From: an uncultured bacterium
GTDB lineage: Bacteria > Bacillota > Clostridia > UBA1381
Direction: 5' to 3'
Assembly (NCBI GenBank): GCA_905215805.1
Contig: CAJMRL010000043.1
Span: 1 to 9,202, forward strand
DNA: 9,202 bases
Shown: in pieces, positions 1 through 3,071 of the stretch
Numbering within the stretch: the stretch's first letter is position 1
How the letters are laid out: the number at the start of each line of letters is the position of its first letter
The notes under the pieces: generated by a model
The model's database searches: none
The model's input: the letters and a program-made list of their open reading frames with translations, nothing else
What the model was told of the DNA's origin: nothing
Position numbers and translations under genes: made by a program

Positions 1-101
1 ACATATGCTGATTTTGCGAAAGCTTTAACCTGTACGTTTTTTATTCTACCACTAAATATCATTTCCACTATTTCTATAATAGCACATGCTATATTACCCA
101 C
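1..101 (-). CDS. Partial ORF downstream of the response regulator, possibly a sensor kinase N-terminus
   Basis: A reading frame opens with GTG at 101 and stays open for 33 codons to the window edge, so its 3' part is missing. It begins MGNIACAIIEIVEMIFSGRI, a short hydrophobic, helix-like stretch that could be the first membrane segment. The sequence AGAGGTGG lies about 8-10 bases upstream and just after the response regulator stop codon, giving a gap of only 13 bases, so the two genes would be co-transcribed. LytTR response regulators are very often followed by a GHKL-type membrane histidine kinase, and position and hydrophobicity would fit that, but no kinase motif is visible in this fragment. 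The competing ATG at 103 meets a stop after four codons. An open frame this short could also arise by chance. Confidence 0.4.
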   Translation of the reverse strand, partial: MGNIACAIIEIVEMIFSGRIKNVQVKAFAKSAY

Positions 102-114
102 ATTATCCCACCTC

Positions 115-795
115 TCATGCCCCTTGGTATTTATCGTTTATACTTTTTATGTATTTTCTGCTTATAGTTATTGCTGTGCCGTCATCTAATATCAATTTAT
201 TTTTGTTTTTCTCTTTAACATGATCCATATTTACAATATAGGAATTATGGCATCTTTCAAAATCAAACCTATATAAATATTGCTCTATTTCCGACATTGA
301 CTTACGCCACAAACACTCCGTGCCATCTGATAAATATACACTAGCATAATGGTCTTTCATTTTTAAATACACAATATCCTTTATAGCCACTCTTCTTTTC
401 CCAGATCCATAAAGTAAAACCATTTGCCCCACTATTCTATAATATTCCTTAATCGTTTCTGAAAAATGATGACGAATCATGGTTGTTCCTTCATCTTTAA
501 GTATAAATCTATATGCTCTATATTCATATCCTTTTCTTGCATAAGAGTCATAATTCGTAAAAAATGCTATTACACAATCAGCATTTTTCTTCTTTACATA
601 TTGTGCCGCTTCAAATCCTCCCATTTTATCATCTGTTTCTATATCCAAAAATGCTATATCAAATGTCATACCTGTTCTGATTAATTCTTTTGCGGATGAA
701 TATGCATATATCTCCGCATCTGAAGATATTTCTTTAATTATTTTTTTCATTTGCTCTAAAAAAATCATTTCATCATCACACAAAACAATTTTCAT
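115..795 (-). CDS. LytTR-family response regulator (AgrA/VirR-like)
   Basis: A 226-residue two-component response regulator, likely a cytoplasmic transcription factor activated by a membrane histidine kinase. The receiver domain spans residues 1-120: MKIVLCDDE supplies the acidic pair D7/D8, FLDIE supplies the phospho-acceptor D51, and T80 and K100 are at the expected switch positions. The C-terminal LytTR DNA-binding domain (about 125-222) shows RCHNSYIVNM and ISRKY, as in AgrA-type proteins. The start at 795 is chosen because the receiver begins exactly there and AAAGAGGT lies 8 bases upstream. A possible 36-residue extension back to 903 would be AT-rich sequence with no domain match, and it covers the promoter. 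The gene is markedly AT-rich compared with the conjugation genes, so it is probably host flank rather than element cargo. Regulated genes cannot be told from the window; a peptide quorum-sensing role is possible, but no peptide gene is seen here. Confidence 0.9.
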   Translation of the reverse strand: MKIVLCDDEMIFLEQMKKIIKEISSDAEIYAYSSAKELIRTGMTFDIAFLDIETDDKMGGFEAAQYVKKKNADCVIAFFTNYDSYARKGYEYRAYRFILKDEGTTMIRHHFSETIKEYYRIVGQMVLLYGSGKRRVAIKDIVYLKMKDHYASVYLSDGTECLWRKSMSEIEQYLYRFDFERCHNSYIVNMDHVKEKNKNKLILDDGTAITISRKYIKSINDKYQGA

Positions 796-803
796 TAAAA
801 TCG

Positions 804-811
804 ACCTCTTT
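804..811 (-). promoter_or_regulatory. Ribosome binding site fixing the response regulator start
   Basis: AAAGAGGT on the minus strand lies 8 bases before the ATG at 795. It supports this start over the longer open frame that begins at 903. Confidence 0.7.
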
Positions 812-817
812 AATAAA

Positions 818-836
818 ATAGTATAACATATACTAT
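818..836. promoter_or_regulatory. Perfect inverted repeat, candidate operator over the response regulator -10
   Basis: ATAGTATA-ACA-TATACTAT is a perfect 8-bp inverted repeat around a 3-bp centre. It covers the -10 element of the response regulator promoter and lies 23-41 bases before the start codon. That is where a repressor or autoregulator would sit. The region is very AT-rich, so chance palindromes are more likely than usual, but 8/8 matched arms including a G-C pair are notable. A LytTR protein normally binds direct repeats, so a different dimeric regulator is as likely. Confidence 0.45.
820..828 (-). promoter_or_regulatory. Extended -10 promoter of the response regulator gene
   Basis: The minus strand reads TGTTATACT, an extended -10 (TGn plus TATACT). 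Transcription would start near 813, leaving an 18-base leader that holds the ribosome binding site. No good -35 is found at 16-18 bases (CTATAA at best), which is tolerable for extended -10 promoters. A-tracts on the minus strand at about 871-889 could act as a distal UP-like element. Confidence 0.45.
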
Positions 837-960
837 AAAATATTATAGGTGATATTATATTAAAATGAAAGATTTTTTTATATTTTTTAATTAATTTCGT
901 CATTTTGCTACAATTATTATATTTAACAATATATTTAGTATTAATATTTCACATACTATA

Positions 961-985
961 GTCATTAAGTTTACAATTTAATGAC
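961..985. other. 25-bp near-palindrome, candidate recombination core (att) site
   Basis: GTCATTAA and TTAATGAC are perfect 8-bp inverted arms around a 9-bp centre (gtttacaat), with two further matched pairs inside. This is the layout of a tyrosine-recombinase core site: two inverted binding arms flanking a 6-8 bp crossover region. It lies 53 bases beyond the integrase stop codon, in the AT-rich sequence separating the element from the response regulator gene. It is a poor terminator because no T-run follows on either strand. The second att copy would be at the far end of the element, outside the window, so this remains a positional inference. It could instead be an operator. Confidence 0.35.
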
Positions 986-1029
986 AAACCCAGTGATAAA
1001 CGTAGTCCTCACTTAATTTAACACTTTTC

Positions 1030-1050
1030 TTGACGGCTTATTTTGACTGC
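1030..1050 (+). repeat. Pair of TTGAC[G/T]GC direct repeats at the integrase 3' end
   Basis: TTGACGGC (1030-1037) and TTGACTGC (1043-1050) lie in the same orientation, 13 bp apart start to start, across the integrase stop codon. The same pair in swapped order is found just upstream of the integrase start (2155-2173). Short direct repeats near element ends are typical of arm-type sites bound by the N-terminal domain of Tn916-like integrases; that reading is inference. Confidence 0.5.
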
Positions 1051-2138
1051 GAAAACAAACTACCAATCAATTCAATTTGATTTCTTTTATGCTCAGGCAA
1101 AGAGTGCCCATAATAATTGAGTGTCGTAGAAACCGAGGAATGACCTAAAAGCTCACTTAGGGTCTTAACATCTACACCTAATTCCAAAGCGCGAACAGCA
1201 AATGTGTGACGAATAGCATGATAGGTTATATAATCAATATCTGCCAATTCAAGCAACCTCTTATACCTTCTCCTATATACAGCAGGCTCCACATACTTTC
1301 CATTGTTGTTTATAACAAAGCCTTCCTTCTTTTGCATTTTTCTTAGCCGTTCCACTAAAAATTCAGCTATTGGAATATCACGTTCCGATGTCACACTTTT
1401 GGGAGGGCTAAATACAATCTTTGTTTTATGTGTTCCATTGCTGTCAATCACTCGATACATTGTTCTGTTTATAGTCATCATTTTCCTATCAAGATTTATG
1501 GTTTCCCATCTCAAGGCACACAGTTCTCCAATACGTATCCCTGTGTAGAGACAGATCAAAACACCTATATCATTGTCATTCCCGGAATTCTCGATAACTT
1601 GCTCCAATCTTTTCTGTTCCTGCTTTGTAAGAACTTTTACCTCTTTGGATACCGTTTTGGGAAGGCGTATGTTATCAAAAATATTTTCTATAAGACGCCT
1701 ATCATATGCAGCTTTTAAACATAATTTTGTCATAGAAAATATAGCTTTAACACTTTTTGCAGATAATTCAATACTTAATTCATCAACATATCTTTGAAGT
1801 ACATCTCTATTCATCTTTTTAAGACGTATATTTCCCATTTTAGGTTTCAGGTGTTTATTTGCATATGACTGGTATATCGTTTTTGTTGACTGCTTGACAT
1901 GCGTAAGATTATCATACCATATGTCAAACCATTCCGATAGCTTTAAATTTGATGACACTACCGTACTTTTATTGTGATTACCGGCTTTTAATTTTATCAA
2001 ACGCTCTTTAACATCTGCATATGTTTTTCCATATATATAACCGAATTTGGCTGTTCCATCAAGCTTATATCCTTTTATATATCTTCCCTCATAACGTCCG
2101 TCCTTTCGTTTGTAAATATTTTCACCTTTCCTTGCCAT
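1038..2138 (-). CDS. int: Tyrosine recombinase (ICE integrase)
   Basis: A 366-residue site-specific integrase expected to insert and excise the element by strand exchange through a phosphotyrosine intermediate. Residues about 5-50 form an AP2-like arm-binding domain (RYIKGYKLDG, GKTYADVKERL). Residues about 65-150 form a SAM-like core-binding domain, and 165-360 the catalytic domain. All catalytic residues are visible: R202 (TGIRIGE), K247 (PPKS), H307 and R310 (HAIRHT), H333 (LGHSS) and nucleophile Y343 (NYYGH). Length is normal for the Tn916-like family, so the enzyme looks intact. The start is supported by AAGGAGTG five bases before the ATG. No excisionase gene is adjacent, unlike Tn916. 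The gene is more AT-rich than the conjugation operon. Direct-repeat pairs on both sides suggest autoregulation or arm-site binding. Confidence 0.95.
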   Translation of the reverse strand: MARKGENIYKRKDGRYEGRYIKGYKLDGTAKFGYIYGKTYADVKERLIKLKAGNHNKSTVVSSNLKLSEWFDIWYDNLTHVKQSTKTIYQSYANKHLKPKMGNIRLKKMNRDVLQRYVDELSIELSAKSVKAIFSMTKLCLKAAYDRRLIENIFDNIRLPKTVSKEVKVLTKQEQKRLEQVIENSGNDNDIGVLICLYTGIRIGELCALRWETINLDRKMMTINRTMYRVIDSNGTHKTKIVFSPPKSVTSERDIPIAEFLVERLRKMQKKEGFVINNNGKYVEPAVYRRRYKRLLELADIDYITYHAIRHTFAVRALELGVDVKTLSELLGHSSVSTTLNYYGHSLPEHKRNQIELIGSLFSQSK

Positions 2139-2154
2139 AATTTCACTCCTTATC

Positions 2155-2173
2155 TTGACTGCTTTTTGACGGC
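2155..2173 (+). repeat. Pair of TTGAC[G/T]GC direct repeats upstream of int
   Basis: TTGACTGC (2155-2162) and TTGACGGC (2166-2173) lie 11 bp apart start to start and just upstream of the integrase ribosome binding site. They match the pair at the integrase 3' end, and the surrounding bases are also shared (TCTTGAC[G/T]GCTT). Integrase bound here would cover its own leader and could repress its synthesis. One more TTGACTGC is found inside int at 1886-1893, so the motif is not wholly confined to the flanks. Confidence 0.5.
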
Positions 2174-2209
2174 TTTACGTAAAATTATTTTGTTTAAATA
2201 AACGTAAAA
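2174..2209. repeat. ACGTAAAA repeats and TTTACGTAAA palindrome
   Basis: A perfect 10-bp palindrome TTTACGTAAA (2174-2183) directly follows the TTGAC repeats. ACGTAAAA occurs at 2177-2184 and again at 2202-2209, a 25-bp period. The second copy abuts the -35 of the plus-strand promoter at 2212. This looks like a binding region shared by int and the opposite transcript, but the protein is unknown. Confidence 0.35.
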
Positions 2210-2211
2210 CC

Positions 2212-2240
2212 TTGCTTTTATCGTATTTATATGATATAAT
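2212..2240 (+). promoter_or_regulatory. Plus-strand promoter facing away from int
   Basis: TTGCTT (2212-2217), a 17-bp spacer and a perfect TATAAT (2235-2240) preceded by TGA, giving an extended -10. Transcription would begin near 2247 and meet the hairpin terminator at 2321-2360. No protein gene starts in that interval. The -35 matches consensus at only three positions, offset by the strong extended -10. Confidence 0.5.
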
Positions 2241-2308
2241 AAATTTTGAAAAACATCATCATAAACAAGCAAAAAATCGCATGGTTATGCAAAATTCTAC
2301 GTGTGGTA

Positions 2309-2327
2309 TTTAAATTGTAAATTTAAA
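2309..2327. repeat. AT-only inverted repeat competing with the terminator stem
   Basis: TTTAAATT-GTA-AATTTAAA is a perfect 8-bp inverted repeat. Its right arm (2320-2327) overlaps the left arm of the terminator hairpin (2321-2332), so the two structures cannot form together in the plus-strand RNA. The stem contains only A-U pairs and would be weak. Confidence 0.4.
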
Positions 2328-2360
2328 ACAGCGTGAGTATACGTTCATGCTGTTTTAAAT
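2321..2360. terminator. Probably bidirectional hairpin terminator
   Basis: A 16-bp stem (one G-T wobble) pairs 2321-2336 with 2345-2360 around a short loop; arms read ATTTAAAACAGC and GCTGTTTTAAAT. On the minus strand it lies 22 bases after the stop of the exported-protein gene and ends in TTTTAAATTT. On the plus strand it ends in TTTTAAAT. It would close the conjugation/exported-protein transcripts before int, and also any transcript from the promoter at 2212. Confidence 0.75.
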
Positions 2361-2381
2361 ACATATGACTCTCTATTCAAA

Positions 2382-2945
2382 TCAGTCCTTTGCTTTCAAC
2401 AATAAATATCTTGTACGATTAAATATCGCCCGGTCTATGGTCGGCATATTGCGATAGCAATTGTCAACCATAAGTTGGCCTTCCAAATTAATGGATGAAT
2501 TTAAATCATAATAAATTCTTCTATACGCCTCATCCACGGCGACACTATAATCCATACCATTCTGAACCGCTGTTATCAAATCGGCAAGCAGCACCTTCAA
2601 ATATTCCTCTGCCTGTGCATATACCTCCGGTCTCAGATACATATCTCTTATGTCAAGTATCGCATTCTGCGCAATAGGTGACAGTATCCCATAACCATGA
2701 CCATTCGTTTCTCCGGCAACCACCGCCTTTCGCACCCTTGTATTCGCCGCCCCGGCAGCCTCGGTATAACCGAGCTGTCCCGCTGCTACTTCATCAAGAA
2801 TATCGCCTATAAGGTTCTCCACTATAACTATCTGTTCCTCGGTCGCATTGAGCGGTGCTGACTCCCTCGGTATCTCAGCCGCCTGTGCGGATGAAATCAT
2901 GAGCATTGCCGTTATTGCCGCCGTAAATATTTTCGTTGCTTTCAT
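2382..2945 (-). CDS. Small exported protein of unknown function
   Basis: A 187-residue protein that I do not recognise. It starts with a clear Sec signal peptide: basic MKATK, a hydrophobic core to about residue 19, and an AQA cleavage site after residue 22. The mature part (about 165 residues) looks largely helical, with one cysteine (DNCYRN), no membrane anchor and no lipobox. It should therefore be released or held at the cell surface. The start at 2945 is chosen because GGAGGT lies 7 bases upstream and the signal peptide begins there; the open frame back to 3041 crosses the promoter. The gene has its own promoter and follows the conjugation operon, and base use resembles that operon, so an accessory role in mating (wall or surface interaction) is possible but unproven. 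In CTn4-type elements this position is usually taken by DUF4366/DUF4315 genes, which it does not resemble. Confidence 0.85.
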   Translation of the reverse strand: MKATKIFTAAITAMLMISSAQAAEIPRESAPLNATEEQIVIVENLIGDILDEVAAGQLGYTEAAGAANTRVRKAVVAGETNGHGYGILSPIAQNAILDIRDMYLRPEVYAQAEEYLKVLLADLITAVQNGMDYSVAVDEAYRRIYYDLNSSINLEGQLMVDNCYRNMPTIDRAIFNRTRYLLLKAKD

Positions 2946-2952
2946 TGTGAAC

Positions 2953-2958
2953 ACCTCC
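2953..2958 (-). promoter_or_regulatory. Ribosome binding site fixing the exported-protein start
   Basis: A perfect GGAGGT on the minus strand lies 7 bases before the ATG at 2945. It rules against the longer open frame beginning at 3041. Confidence 0.85.
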
Positions 2959-2980
2959 AAAAATTTATTTTTCTGATTTA

Positions 2981-3010
2981 ATAATAACATGCAATGCTCA
3001 CCTGCGTCAA
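2981..3010 (-). promoter_or_regulatory. Promoter of the exported-protein gene
   Basis: The minus strand shows TTGACG (3010-3005), an 18-bp spacer and TATTAT (2986-2981) preceded by TGT, an extended -10. Transcription would start near 2974, leaving a leader of about 30 bases with the GGAGGT site. It allows the exported protein to be made independently of the long conjugation operon. Its -35 lies next to the palindrome at 3013-3036. Confidence 0.65.
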
Positions 3011-3012
3011 AA

Positions 3013-3036
3013 AAATTGATACGCGCATATGAATTT
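3013..3036. promoter_or_regulatory. 24-bp imperfect palindrome between divergent promoters
   Basis: The arms AAATTGATACGC and GCATATGAATTT match in 10 of 12 pairs around a centre at 3024/3025. The palindrome fills the gap between the -35 elements of the minus-strand promoter (3005-3010) and the plus-strand promoter (3035-3040), overlapping the latter by two bases. A dimeric regulator bound here could repress or activate both. The regulator is not in the window. Confidence 0.55.
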
Positions 3037-3063
3037 GACAAACTGATATTGTTATGGTATAAT
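3035..3063 (+). promoter_or_regulatory. Perfect consensus promoter, antisense to the hydrolase gene
   Basis: TTGACA (3035-3040), exactly 17 bp, then TATAAT (3058-3063) with TGG just before it, giving a full-consensus sigma-A promoter with an extended -10. The start would be near 3070, two bases from the hydrolase stop codon, so the transcript runs antisense into the hydrolase gene. No plus-strand frame with a ribosome binding site follows, and I see no clear plus-strand terminator nearby (GTGG-AAA-CCAC at 3121-3131 has no T-run). It is divergent from the exported-protein promoter. Confidence 0.65.
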
Positions 3064-3071
3064 ACACGGCT

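Larger units (their letters stand above)
2247..2364 (+). ncRNA. Candidate small RNA between a promoter and a terminator
   Basis: A plus-strand transcript of about 115 nt is predicted from the extended -10 promoter at 2212-2240 to the hairpin at 2321-2360. Inside it is a small hairpin (GCAT-GGTT-ATGC, 2279-2290) and an AT-only inverted repeat at 2309-2327 that shares bases with the terminator stem. The only notable frame is a 10-codon one (ATG at 2280, no ribosome binding site), so an untranslated RNA is more likely. It does not overlap int and would be convergent with the exported-protein gene. This is a prediction from promoter and terminator signals only; I recognise no RNA family. Confidence 0.35.

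Noticed and set aside
796..903. 36-residue N-terminal extension of the response regulator
   Set aside because: The receiver domain starts exactly at 795 with its own ribosome binding site; the extension is AT-rich, without domain match, and covers the promoter and operator.
2280..2312. 10-codon frame inside the candidate small RNA
   Set aside because: No ribosome binding site and a sequence of no visible character; too short to support as a peptide gene.
2946..3041. 32-residue extension of the exported protein
   Set aside because: It would bury the signal peptide and cross the promoter; GGAGGT before 2945 marks the start.
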